Part shown: one piece after another, positions 9,366-19,626 of the stretch
How positions within the stretch are numbered: the first letter of the stretch is position 1
How the letters are laid out: every line of letters starts with the position of its first letter
Assembly (NCBI RefSeq): GCF_009800965.1
Contig: NZ_WUAF01000005.1
Span: forward strand, 124,001 to 188,000
Source of the DNA: Cognatazoarcus halotolerans
Lineage (GTDB): Bacteria > Pseudomonadota > Gammaproteobacteria > Burkholderiales > Rhodocyclaceae
Direction of reading: 5' to 3'
Length of the DNA stretch: 64,000 nt
Made by a program: the position numbers and the translations under genes
Notes under the pieces: generated by a model
What the model was told of the DNA's origin: nothing
Database searches by the model: none
Seen by the model: only the letters and a program-made list of their open reading frames with translations

Positions 9366-10568
9366 CTAGGCAAAGCTCCCCGCAGCATGGCCGGACGACC
9401 ATGCCCACTGGAAGTTGTGGCCGCCGAGGTGGCCGGTGACATCGACGACCTCGCCGATGAAGTAGAGTCCGGGCACGTCGCGCGCCTCCATCGTCTTTGA
9501 CGACAGCGCACGGGTATCGACGCCGCCGAGGGTAACCTCCGCCTTTGCATAGCCCTGGGTACCAGAGGGGTGAAGCGGCCAGACCTTGAGAAGGGTTGCA
9601 ATACGCTCGACGGCCTTGGTCGAGAGTTGATTGATCGGCATGTTGCTGGCGTGAAGCTCGCACCAGGCCTGCGCGAAGCGTCGCGGCAGCCATTCCGCGA
9701 GGACGTTCGAAAGGAGGCTGCGGCTCTGGCGGTTGGCTTCCAGCACCGCGCGTGCATCGAGTTCCGGCAACAGATCGAGGCTGACAGGTTCGCGATCGCC
9801 CGACGCCTCTGCCTGTTGCTGCCAGTAGCTCGACACCTGCAGGATGGCAGGGCCCGATAGCCCGCGGTGAGTCACCAGCGCCATCTCGCGGAACTTGCCG
9901 CCAGCGCAGCTCGCGATCGTTTCGAACGATGCACCGGCGAGCGGGGCGAGGCGGGAGAGGGTTTCAGGCGGCAGGGTCAGCGGAACGAGCGCGGGACGCG
10001 GCGCCACCACCGGAATGGAAAACTGCTCGGCCAGCCTGTAGCCCAGCGGCGTCGCCCCGATCTTCGGGATTGACAGGCCACCGCAGGCAATTACCAGGCT
10101 CTCGGTGACGAATGTGCCGCGATCGGTGTGCAATACGAAGCCGCCCGCTCCGCCTCGGCTGACCCTGTCGAGATGACAAGGCATCGCCCAATCCACCGAG
10201 CCTGCATCGCACTCGGCTCGCAACATGTCGATGATCTGCTGCGAGCTGTCGTCACAGAAGAGTTGACCGAGGGTCTTCTCGTGATAGGCAATACCGTGGC
10301 GCTCGACCTGCTCAATGAAGTCGCGCGAGCCATAGCGTGACAGCGCCGAACGGCAGAAATGCGGGTTGGACGAAAGGAAGTTCGCGGGGCTGACATCCAG
10401 GTTGGTGAAGTTGCATCGTCCTCCACCCGAGATTCGGATCTTTTCCGCGAGTTTTTCGGTGTGATCGAGTAGCAGGACCCGTCGCCCGCGCTGGCCGGCA
10501 ACGGCTGCACACATCATTCCGGCAGCGCCGGCGCCGATGACGATCACCTCGTAGTCACGCTCGGTCAT
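9366..10568 (-). CDS. YhiN/HI0933-type flavoprotein (FAD-dependent oxidoreductase)
   Basis: 400 residues from ATG 10568 (MTERDYEVIVIGAGAAGMM); the open frame extends upstream, but this start puts the FAD-binding GAGAAG at the expected place. Family hallmark EKIRISGGGRCNFTN is present near residue 40. The C-terminal half holds GGVDTRALSSKTMEARDVPG and GLYFIGEVVDVTGHLGGHNF, typical of the family. The substrate of these conserved flavoproteins is mostly unknown. It is divergent from the DUF748 gene, 112 bases away. Confidence 0.88.
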   Translation of the reverse strand: MTERDYEVIVIGAGAAGMMCAAVAGQRGRRVLLLDHTEKLAEKIRISGGGRCNFTNLDVSPANFLSSNPHFCRSALSRYGSRDFIEQVERHGIAYHEKTLGQLFCDDSSQQIIDMLRAECDAGSVDWAMPCHLDRVSRGGAGGFVLHTDRGTFVTESLVIACGGLSIPKIGATPLGYRLAEQFSIPVVAPRPALVPLTLPPETLSRLAPLAGASFETIASCAGGKFREMALVTHRGLSGPAILQVSSYWQQQAEASGDREPVSLDLLPELDARAVLEANRQSRSLLSNVLAEWLPRRFAQAWCELHASNMPINQLSTKAVERIATLLKVWPLHPSGTQGYAKAEVTLGGVDTRALSSKTMEARDVPGLYFIGEVVDVTGHLGGHNFQWAWSSGHAAGSFA

Positions 10569-10680
10569 GGGGCGAGCCTTGCAAAAAATGATGGAGGATA
10601 GACGTGCACCACGCCTGCGGCAATCAGGCATGCGAACGGCGTGCCATACTTCAAGCCTGTTCCGTTCGAATGGGTTCGCC

Positions 10681-13600
10681 ATGGTGGATGAAGATCAGGC
10701 TGCGCCAATGCCTGCAACGAAGGCAGGCGGATCGGTCTGGAAGCGACGGCTGATCATTGCCCTCGGCTGTGTGATCGCCTACGCTTTGCTGGGCTTCCTT
10801 GCAGCGCCCGCACTGCTGCGCTGGCAGGGCGAGATCCGCCTCGGTGAGCTGCTTCAGCGAGAGGTGAAGATCGAATCGGTGGCGATCAATCCGTTCTTGT
10901 TGACGCTTGACGTAGGCGGTTTCAGCGTGCGCCCCACTGGGGCTGATGGGGACGATGCCGGGTTCGAGCAGCTGCATGCGGATCTCGAGCTCGAGTCGAT
11001 CATCCGCGGCGGCCCGGTCCTGAGGGAGCTGAGACTGACAAAGCCGCTGGTGCGCGTGGCGCTGCTGGACGACGAGCGGAACAACTGGTCCGATGTGATC
11101 GAGCGGCTGGCCTCCAAGCCGGATGAACCGAGCGGCGAAACCCGTTTCGCGGTGAACAATATCCGCCTCGATGATGGGCGTGTCGAACTGGAGGATAAGC
11201 CGCGGGGTACCACCCACACCATCGACAAGCTCTCGATCGGCCTGCCGTTCATCTCGAACCTGCCTTCGAAGGTAAGCATCTTCGTGGAGCCGATGTTGTC
11301 TGCCGTAGTCGATGGCGCACTCCTGGAAATGACGGGGCGCTCGGTTCCGTTCAGCGAGACCCGCGAGACGCAGCTCGATTTCAAGTTCCAGGACCTGGAG
11401 CTTGCCCAGTACATGCCCTACCTGCCATTCGAGCCGCGCTTCAAGATGAAGGCAGGCAAACTTGGTTCGACGCTCGAGATAAGTTTCTCGCAACCGGTCT
11501 CGGGGGCCCCACAGTTGAGCATCTCCGGCGGGCTGACGGTAACCGGCCTCGATGTCCAGGCGCTCGACGGCCGTTCCCTGATCGCGGCAGGGGGCATTGC
11601 GGTCGACGTCGAAGATGTCTCGCCGCTGCAAAGGCGTTTCGTCCTGCGCTCGCTTACCGTTGATGAACCGGTGGTGGCGGCAAGTCGCGATTCGGCCGGA
11701 CGGATCGATCTTCAGGATCTTCTGCCTCCGGCGGAGCCCGCAGGCGTTGCCAATGCGGAGGTGGCAGAGACGGCGGCGCCCGCGCAGGCCGAAGGCGTAC
11801 CGGTCGATTTCAGACTCGGCGAACTGCGCGTGCAAAAGGGGGCAATTGCCTTCAGTGACCGGGTGCCGGCCAAACCCTTTGATATCCGATTGACCGATGT
11901 GACTCTCGAGGCTACGGGCTTGAGTCTGGCAAAGGGCTCGGCCTCGCCGCTCAAGCTTTCGGCCAACAGCGATCTCGGCCTGAAACTCGGCGCAGAAGGT
12001 CAGTTCACCCCGAGCGATGGCGGTCTCGATCTGCAGGCGACGATCGACGGCGCCCGACTCGCCGCATTTGCGCCGTATTACGGCGGCGCGATTCACGGCG
12101 GCGCAGTGGACAAGGGTGTGGTCGATGCGGCGGTTCATCTGTCGATCCCCGAAGGGGATGCCACACGTCTGACAGTCAGCGATGGACGGATCGCGATAAA
12201 GGACTTCGCGCTGCAGGCTGCCGGGGCCAAGCGGCCGCCGATCGCGGTTGGTGTGCTCGAGGCCGCGGGAATCTCGATCGACATGTCGGCCAGAAAAGCC
12301 TCGATTGCCCGTATCTCTTCGAGCGGCGCGCGAATCGAGGCGGTGCGTCTGGCCGATGGCAGTTTCGATCTGCCAAAGTTGTTCTCCGATGGCGATGGGG
12401 CCGGGAAAACGGCGGCCAAGCCGGAACCTGCCCAGCAGTGGCTCTTCGAGTCAACGCGAGTGGAATTGAAGGATTGGACCTTGCGGCTGGATGATCGGAC
12501 CAGCACACCGCACAGTCAGATTCTTGCCAGCAAGCTCGAACTTGGCATCGATGGACTTTCGAGCAGGCCGGGTAGCGCCTTGAAACTGTCGCTCAACAGC
12601 CGCATCAACCGAAGGGGACAACTGCAGGCCAGCGGTACCGTGGTTGCAGCGCCTTTCGCGACGGACCTCAAATTGAAGCTCAAAGGGCTCGATCTGCTTC
12701 CGCTGCAGCAATACGTGACCGAGAAAGTCAACGTGATCATCAGCGGCGGCTCGCTCTCGGCCAATGGTCGGCTGAAATTGGCGAGCGCCAGGGATGGCAG
12801 TGTGCGAGGCGGCTACACGGGCGATGCTGCGGTCAACGGTTTTGCCTCGGTCGACAAGCTCAATTCGACCGATTTCGTGCGCTGGGGCGAATTCGGGTTT
12901 GACAAGATCGATCTGGCACTTGCGCCATTTGCACTCTCTGTCGGAGAGGTTCGTCTCAAGGACTTCTATTCGCGACTCATCCTGGACGCTTCGGGCAAAC
13001 TAAATCTGCGCGAAATCGCAGGCGAAGACACCGGCGCGACGCCGCAGGAGAATGGGCAGAAGGGCCAGGCGGACCCGGGCAAATCGCCGCCGATCAGGAT
13101 CGACAGAATCGTGTTCGAAGGCGGTAATGTGGCTTTCAGCGATCATTTCATCCGTCCGAATTACGATGCCAACCTGACCGGCTTGGCGGGCGCGCTCGAA
13201 GGTTTGTCGTCTGACTCCGCGAGCCTTGCGCGACTTGATCTAAAGGGAAGGGTCGACGGTGCCGCCCCGGTTTCGATTTCAGGGGTGCTGAATCCCTTCC
13301 GCGAGGATCGGGCGCTCGACATCAAGGCCGAAGTGAAGTCGTTCGATCTTTCGGCGGTGTCGGCGTACTCGGGGAAATATGTTGGTTACGGCATTCGCAA
13401 GGGCAAGTTGTCGGCGAAGCTCAATTACAAGATCGAGGATCGGAAGCTGTCGGCGACGAACAACATCTTTCTCGACCAGCTCACTTTCGGTGAACCGGTC
13501 GAGAGCCCGGATGCCATCAAGGCGCCGGTGTTGCTCGCGGTGGCATTGCTCAAGAACGGAAGAGGCGAGATCGATCTCGATCTACCGATCAGTGGCACGC

Positions 13601-14283
13601 TCGACGATCCGCAGTTCAGTATCGGAGGGCTGGTTTTCCGGGCGATCATGAACCTGCTGGGCAAGGCGATAACGGCACCATTTGCACTGCTAGGGTCGAT
13701 GTTCGGCGGTGGAGGAGAAGAGCTCGCCTGGCTGGCATTCGAGCCTGGAAGGGCGGTAATCACCGAGAAAGGTACTGCAAAACTGGAGACCTTGGCCAAG
13801 GCACTGAAGAACAGGCCGGCCTTGAAGCTCGAGATCTCGTCGCATGTTGATCCACAGCAGGATCCGGACGGACTGCGCAAGGCTGCGCTTGAGCGTGAAC
13901 TGAAGGCGGTCAAGCTGAAGCGTCTGGTACGCGAGGGCAAGGATGCGCCGAGTCTTGAAGGAATGGTCATAAATCCGGCCGAATACGGCGATCTGCTTAC
14001 CGCGGTGTACAAGGACGCAAAATTCGACCGACCACGCAATTTTGTCGGCCTGCTCAAGGATCAGCCGGTGCCCGAAATGGAGCGGATGCTGCTTGAACAC
14101 ATCAAACCGGGTGAGGAGGGGCTGCGGCAGTTGGCCCAGCGGCGGGTGAACGCCGTCCGACAGTGGCTGATCGAGACCGGTGAGGTTGAGCCGGAGCGCC
14201 TGTTCGAAGTGGCAGGCGCGGCGGGCCGAGACGGTGAGCTCGAGGATGCGCCCGCTGCCCGTGTCGATTTTTCGCTCAAATGA
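10681..14283 (+). CDS. DUF748 domain protein (AsmA/TamB-like envelope protein)
   Basis: 1200 residues from ATG 10681; the frame is open from 10567, but the chosen start leaves a short cytoplasmic tail and one membrane helix (about residues 22-42). The rest should be periplasmic: repeated beta-strand-rich units such as LRELRLTKPLVRVALLDD, DFRLGELRVQKGAIAFSD and IDRIVFEGGNVAFSDHFI are characteristic of DUF748/AsmA-like proteins thought to help lipid or envelope transport. Near residue 1020, LAWLAFEPGRAVITEKGTA followed by LKLEISSHVD resembles an OmpA-like segment. No good ribosome site precedes the ATG. Function is inferred from the family only. Confidence 0.8.
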   Translation: MVDEDQAAPMPATKAGGSVWKRRLIIALGCVIAYALLGFLAAPALLRWQGEIRLGELLQREVKIESVAINPFLLTLDVGGFSVRPTGADGDDAGFEQLHADLELESIIRGGPVLRELRLTKPLVRVALLDDERNNWSDVIERLASKPDEPSGETRFAVNNIRLDDGRVELEDKPRGTTHTIDKLSIGLPFISNLPSKVSIFVEPMLSAVVDGALLEMTGRSVPFSETRETQLDFKFQDLELAQYMPYLPFEPRFKMKAGKLGSTLEISFSQPVSGAPQLSISGGLTVTGLDVQALDGRSLIAAGGIAVDVEDVSPLQRRFVLRSLTVDEPVVAASRDSAGRIDLQDLLPPAEPAGVANAEVAETAAPAQAEGVPVDFRLGELRVQKGAIAFSDRVPAKPFDIRLTDVTLEATGLSLAKGSASPLKLSANSDLGLKLGAEGQFTPSDGGLDLQATIDGARLAAFAPYYGGAIHGGAVDKGVVDAAVHLSIPEGDATRLTVSDGRIAIKDFALQAAGAKRPPIAVGVLEAAGISIDMSARKASIARISSSGARIEAVRLADGSFDLPKLFSDGDGAGKTAAKPEPAQQWLFESTRVELKDWTLRLDDRTSTPHSQILASKLELGIDGLSSRPGSALKLSLNSRINRRGQLQASGTVVAAPFATDLKLKLKGLDLLPLQQYVTEKVNVIISGGSLSANGRLKLASARDGSVRGGYTGDAAVNGFASVDKLNSTDFVRWGEFGFDKIDLALAPFALSVGEVRLKDFYSRLILDASGKLNLREIAGEDTGATPQENGQKGQADPGKSPPIRIDRIVFEGGNVAFSDHFIRPNYDANLTGLAGALEGLSSDSASLARLDLKGRVDGAAPVSISGVLNPFREDRALDIKAEVKSFDLSAVSAYSGKYVGYGIRKGKLSAKLNYKIEDRKLSATNNIFLDQLTFGEPVESPDAIKAPVLLAVALLKNGRGEIDLDLPISGTLDDPQFSIGGLVFRAIMNLLGKAITAPFALLGSMFGGGGEELAWLAFEPGRAVITEKGTAKLETLAKALKNRPALKLEISSHVDPQQDPDGLRKAALERELKAVKLKRLVREGKDAPSLEGMVINPAEYGDLLTAVYKDAKFDRPRNFVGLLKDQPVPEMERMLLEHIKPGEEGLRQLAQRRVNAVRQWLIETGEVEPERLFEVAGAAGRDGELEDAPAARVDFSLK

Positions 14284-14341
14284 TGCCGGCCACCGTTGGT
14301 GGATGGCTCGCGCAGTTTGAACCGTAAGGGGAGAGGACAGG

Positions 14342-14629
14342 ATGGAGCGTCTATCTTTGCAACGCCGCGAGGAGGCAATGAAGCGGCTGGTGGGCTGGAC
14401 AGCGGTCGAAGGGCGCGATGCGATCACCCGATCGCTGCGCTTCAAGGATTTCAATGCGGCCTTCGGTTTCATGAGTCGCGTTGCCTTGGCGGCAGAGAAA
14501 CTGGATCATCATCCCGAGTGGAGCAACGTCTACAACCGGGTAGATATCATCTTGTCAACGCACGATGCCGGTGGTCTGACAGAGCGCGATGTGATGCTTG
14601 CCGAGATGATTGATCGCTTTGCCGAGTGA
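14342..14629 (+). CDS. phhB: Pterin-4a-carbinolamine dehydratase
   Basis: 95 residues. The signature [18 protein letters not shown] followed by [11 protein letters not shown] is intact, including the three histidines that act in dehydrating 4a-hydroxytetrahydrobiopterin. This enzyme recycles the pterin cofactor of aromatic amino acid hydroxylases. No phenylalanine hydroxylase gene is next to it. GGGGAGAGGA lies five bases or so before the ATG, 58 bases after the DUF748 gene. Confidence 0.93.
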   Translation: MERLSLQRREEAMKRLVGWTAVEGRDAITRSLRFKDFNAAFGFMSRVALAAEKLDHHPEWSNVYNRVDIILSTHDAGGLTERDVMLAEMIDRFAE

Positions 14630-14709
14630 GGGCTGAACGGGCGACGTCAGGCTGTGTCCATGGCTGTTGCGATGCTATGCTGCGCGGTGGATCAAGGATC
14701 GGGCAGCAG

Positions 14710-15357
14710 ATGTCAGCGACACCGAAGCGTCGAACACGGGAACGCATTGTCGAGGCCGGACTGCGGCTCTTCAATGATTTCGGCGAGCCGAACGTCACGA
14801 CCGGTCTGATCGCTTCCGAGCTGGGGATCAGTCCGGGCAATCTCTACTATCACTTTCGCAACAAGGAAGAAATCGTCACCGATTTGTTTGCGGAATTCGA
14901 GAAAGAGATGGCTGGCCTTCTTCTCGCACCGCGGCATGGGAGGCCCGGCGTTGAAGAGGTGTGGCAGCAGATTCATGCGTTGTTCGAACTGATTCGGCGT
15001 TACCAGTTCCTGTACCGTGATTTGAACGATATCCTTAGCCGCAATCGGACTGTCGAGCTTCAATTCAAACGGATTCTGCAGTTGTCCGTACAGGCCTCGA
15101 TGGCTGCGTGCAACGGACTGATCGCAGCCGGAGAGATGCAGGCTTCACGACTGGAGCGTCAGGCACTGGCTGATAATCTTGTGATCGTTGCCACTTACTG
15201 GATGTCTTACGAATACGTTCGAAACCCTCGCGAGCCTCTGGGTGAGGCGGCGGTGCAGCGTGGTGCCTTTCAGGTGCTTGCGCTCGCGGCCCCTCACCTC
15301 AGGGGAAGATCGAGGGAGTTGTTTGAAAAACTCGCAAAAAAGTACCTCGCTGAGTAA
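14710..15357 (+). CDS. TetR/AcrR family transcriptional regulator
   Basis: 215 residues from ATG 14710 (MSATPKRRTRERIVEAGLRL). The N-terminal helix-turn-helix is visible: LFNDFGEPNVTTGLIASELG then ISPGNLYYHFRNKEEIV, the TetR signature with GNLYYHF. The C-terminal part contains YRDLNDILSRN, a segment seen in a TetR group of beta- and gammaproteobacteria. The effector and targets are unknown. The TPR gene starts 40 bases downstream on the same strand, so the two may form one transcript. Confidence 0.88.
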   Translation: MSATPKRRTRERIVEAGLRLFNDFGEPNVTTGLIASELGISPGNLYYHFRNKEEIVTDLFAEFEKEMAGLLLAPRHGRPGVEEVWQQIHALFELIRRYQFLYRDLNDILSRNRTVELQFKRILQLSVQASMAACNGLIAAGEMQASRLERQALADNLVIVATYWMSYEYVRNPREPLGEAAVQRGAFQVLALAAPHLRGRSRELFEKLAKKYLAE

Positions 15358-15397
15358 TCAGACGGGAATAAGACGAGATAACTGTCAGGAGAACAGC

Positions 15398-16252
15398 ATG
15401 CCCCAGTGGAAACCATTTCCATATGGTGACCGGGCCTATCGCTACGCGGGAGAAGCCCTCGAGGCGGCGTGGCCGCGACTGCACCGAACCGACCATGAGC
15501 CGTTTCCTTCGATACAGGCTGTCGAGGTGAGGCTGCATTGTTCTTCAGGGCTGCCAGATCCGGGTCTCGGGACGCGCCGCCTTGCGGAATGCCTGCAGCA
15601 GGCGTGGCGCTCGTTCCACGCTGGCGATTTCTGTGCTGCGGTTGAGCAGGGACTTGCAGTGGGGCCGATCGGTCAGGTCGTGGCGGCTCGCGCAGCGATA
15701 ATTCATGCGATGTTCCTGGAGCCGGACGTGGAGGCGCGTCTGGACATACTTCAGGATGTTGTGCTTCGCAGCGAGGCCGTATGCCGGATGGCGCCGGAAT
15801 GGCCGAATGCCTGGTATGTACATGCGGTCGCGCTGGGACGTTATGCACAGGGCGTTTCGGTCGTGAAATCGCTCGCTTCGGGGATGGGGTCGAAGGTTCG
15901 GCAAAGTCTTGAGCATGTGCTCGCCCGTGAGCCGCAGCACGCCGATGCGCACATTGCGCTAGGCCTCTTCCAGGCTGAATTGGTCAACAAGCTCGGCAGC
16001 GTGGCCGCCGGGCTTGCGCACGGTGCCAAGAAGGAAACCGCTCTCGCTCATTTCGAAACGGCAATACGTCTGGCACCGGAGTCGGCGATCGCCCGTATCG
16101 AATACGCCAACGCACTCTTGCTGCTGAGCGACAAGGGTGCCGCCGTCGAGGCGATGCGCCTGGTGGAACAGGCTGCCGCTTGCCCGAGCATGGACGCGAG
16201 GCAACGCCTTGAAGTGGAACTGGCGCGAAGCGAGCTGTTGTCGGAGGCCTGA
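15398..16252 (+). CDS. Tetratricopeptide-type protein of unknown function
   Basis: 284 residues from ATG 15398, preceded by CAGGAGAACAGC, which fixes the start. The sequence is mostly helical and contains TPR-like repeats: residues about 90-130 (AARAAIIHAMFLEPDVEARL), 160-215 (HVLAREPQHADAHIALGLFQ) and 220-260 (HFETAIRLAPESAIARIEYA). No signal peptide or membrane helix is evident, so it is probably cytoplasmic. It ends 12 bases from the convergent nirE stop. I do not recognise a named family. Confidence 0.7.
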   Translation: MPQWKPFPYGDRAYRYAGEALEAAWPRLHRTDHEPFPSIQAVEVRLHCSSGLPDPGLGTRRLAECLQQAWRSFHAGDFCAAVEQGLAVGPIGQVVAARAAIIHAMFLEPDVEARLDILQDVVLRSEAVCRMAPEWPNAWYVHAVALGRYAQGVSVVKSLASGMGSKVRQSLEHVLAREPQHADAHIALGLFQAELVNKLGSVAAGLAHGAKKETALAHFETAIRLAPESAIARIEYANALLLLSDKGAAVEAMRLVEQAAACPSMDARQRLEVELARSELLSEA

Positions 16253-16253
16253 A

Positions 16254-16279
16254 GAGGCTCGGGCCTAGGCCCAAGCCTC
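16254..16279. terminator. Long inverted repeat between convergent gene ends
   Basis: GAGGCT-C-GGGCC-TA-GGCCC-A-AGCCTC, a near-perfect stem with one mismatch, lying just after the TPR stop (16252) and covering the nirE stop codon (16265-16267). It would fold in transcripts of both strands. There is no T run on either side, so it may be a pause site or RNA end rather than a classical terminator. Confidence 0.45.
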
Positions 16280-17167
16280 GATCCTGCGTTCGAACCAGTC
16301 GAGCCGGCTGCGCAGTGAAACGACCTCGCCCACGATGAGCAGGGCCGGAGGCGTGATGCCCGCGGTCTTCGCGGCCTCGGGCAGATCGGCCAGAGTCGCT
16401 TCCAGGGTGTGCTGTGCCCGGGTGGTGCCGTTTTGTATCAGGGCGGCTGGCGTGTCGGGCGACAGTCCGTGGTTGATCAATTCGCCGCAGATACCGGGAA
16501 GCGCACCTACGCCCATGTAGATCACGATGGTCTGTCGCGGACGTGCAAGCGCAGCCCAGTCGAGCTGGGTGCCACCGTCCTTGAAGTGACCAGTGGCGAA
16601 CACCACGGACTGAGCGTGATCGCGGTGGGTCAACGGGATGCCCGCGTATGCGGAAATGCCGCATGCTGCAGTGATGCCTGGCACGACTTCGAATTCGACG
16701 CCGGCGTCCACCAGTTCTTCGAGTTCCTCGCCGCCACGCCCGAATACGAACGGGTCTCCTCCCTTGAGGCGTACCACCTGCTTTCCGTCCTTTGCCAGCG
16801 ATATCAGCAGCTGATTGATCTCACCTTGCGGGAGTGTGTGGTTGCCTGCCTCCTTGCCGACGTAGATGCGCTGGGCATCCGGGCGCGCGAGCGACACGAT
16901 GTCTGCCGAAACCAGATGGTCATAGACCAGTGCGTCCGCGGTGCCGATGAGCCTTACCGCGCGAACGGTAAGCAGTTCAGGGTCGCCGGGGCCTGCGCCG
17001 ACCAGAGCGACGGAACCGCGCCGGTGCGGCGCGCCGCGGGTGTCCGACAGGGGACCCGAGGTCCGCAGCGGTGTGACAAGGTGGAGCAGATCCCGAATGC
17101 GGGCAAGCAGGCCCGGTGAGCCGCGGTCGATGGCGGCCGGATGCGAACCTGCGGCTGAGTGTGGCAT
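16265..17167 (-). CDS. nirE: Uroporphyrinogen-III C-methyltransferase for heme d1 synthesis
   Basis: 300 residues from ATG 17167. It methylates uroporphyrinogen III twice with S-adenosylmethionine to give precorrin-2, the first committed step towards heme d1. Family motifs are [13 protein letters not shown] (about 55), [35 protein letters not shown] and YMGV. About 50 residues precede the catalytic core, more than in minimal enzymes. The frame is open back to 17239, but that would put the FNR-type box at 17227-17240 inside the gene, and GGGGA stands just before ATG 17167. Divergent from nirS, hence nirE rather than a general cobA. Confidence 0.9.
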   Translation of the reverse strand: MPHSAAGSHPAAIDRGSPGLLARIRDLLHLVTPLRTSGPLSDTRGAPHRRGSVALVGAGPGDPELLTVRAVRLIGTADALVYDHLVSADIVSLARPDAQRIYVGKEAGNHTLPQGEINQLLISLAKDGKQVVRLKGGDPFVFGRGGEELEELVDAGVEFEVVPGITAACGISAYAGIPLTHRDHAQSVVFATGHFKDGGTQLDWAALARPRQTIVIYMGVGALPGICGELINHGLSPDTPAALIQNGTTRAQHTLEATLADLPEAAKTAGITPPALLIVGEVVSLRSRLDWFERRIEAWA

Positions 17168-17226
17168 GTCGGATCCCCGTTGATTGCTTGGGGCCGACTG
17201 TAGCCGATGATCGAGCCGGAAAAGAT

Positions 17227-19062
<1,836 letters not shown>

Positions 19063-19089
19063 CGTTTCAGGCAGGAATCAATGATCTGC

Positions 19090-19118
19090 ACGGCCATCCT
19101 CCGGGGTGGCCGTTTTTT
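19090..19118 (+). terminator. Rho-independent terminator after nirS
   Basis: ACGGCCA (19090-19096) pairs with TGGCCGT (19107-19113) around a 10-base loop, followed directly by five more T. It lies 28 bases after the nirS stop and before the next FNR-type box, so most nirS RNA should end here and nirC onward needs its own start. Confidence 0.9.
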
Positions 19119-19172
19119 GTCGACCTGAATCGATTTGCTGCGGGGTGCCTTGATTCTGGATCTCGCCGCAGA

Positions 19173-19186
19173 TTGACGGCTATCAA
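19173..19186 (+). promoter_or_regulatory. FNR/Dnr-type box upstream of nirC
   Basis: TTGAC-GGCT-ATCAA, nine of ten matches to the consensus. The centre is 66.5 bases before the nirC ATG at 19246. With class II spacing RNA would begin near 19221. The -10 there is poor (TACCTT, 19209-19214), so strong dependence on the activator is likely. It follows the nirS terminator by 54 bases. Confidence 0.75.
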
Positions 19187-19245
19187 GGTTCCCCCGGTTC
19201 GTGGCAACTACCTTGGCGGCATCGTGGTTTTTGTGGAGCATGGCA

Positions 19246-19626
19246 ATGAAACGCCACTCGCCAATCGTCGTTCACGTGCTGGTTCTGCTGGGTGTCACGA
19301 TGCTTGCGCTCGGCACGGCCCAAGCGGGCGAATACGGAGCACCGGCGCCGGAGCGGCAAGCCGAACTGGTCAGGATGGTGCGGCAGGACTGCGGATCGTG
19401 TCATGGCATGAGTTTCAAGGGCGGTCTCGGGCCTGCGTTGCTGCCCGATGATTTGCGCGACAAGCCGTTTGAGTCGCTTGTCGCCACGGTACTGGACGGA
19501 CGCCCGGGTACCCCGATGCCGGGCTGGAGACCGTTCATGACCGAGGATGAAGCGAACTGGATCGTGGAGCGGTTGATGCACGGCTTTCCGTCGGTGCACA
19601 TCGAAATCGGACAGGGGGATCGGTGA
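19246..19626 (+). CDS. nirC: Cytochrome c55X NirC
   Basis: 126 residues from ATG 19246. A second ATG six bases earlier is in frame, but the GTGGAG ribosome site is correctly spaced only for 19246. Signal peptide about 1-27 (ends GTAQA). Single heme c motif CGSCH (C49, C52, H53) and a likely Met ligand in GTPMPGW. Small periplasmic cytochrome that supports heme d1 maturation or electron supply in nir clusters. Its GLGPALLPDDL segment resembles one in the N-terminal domain of NirN. It shares one base (TGATG) with nirF. Confidence 0.9.
   Translation: MKRHSPIVVHVLVLLGVTMLALGTAQAGEYGAPAPERQAELVRMVRQDCGSCHGMSFKGGLGPALLPDDLRDKPFESLVATVLDGRPGTPMPGWRPFMTEDEANWIVERLMHGFPSVHIEIGQGDR

Noticed and set aside
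10651-12138. A 495-codon minus-strand open frame opposite the DUF748 gene.
   Set aside because: Antisense shadow with low-complexity composition; the plus-strand protein has a membrane helix and family repeats.
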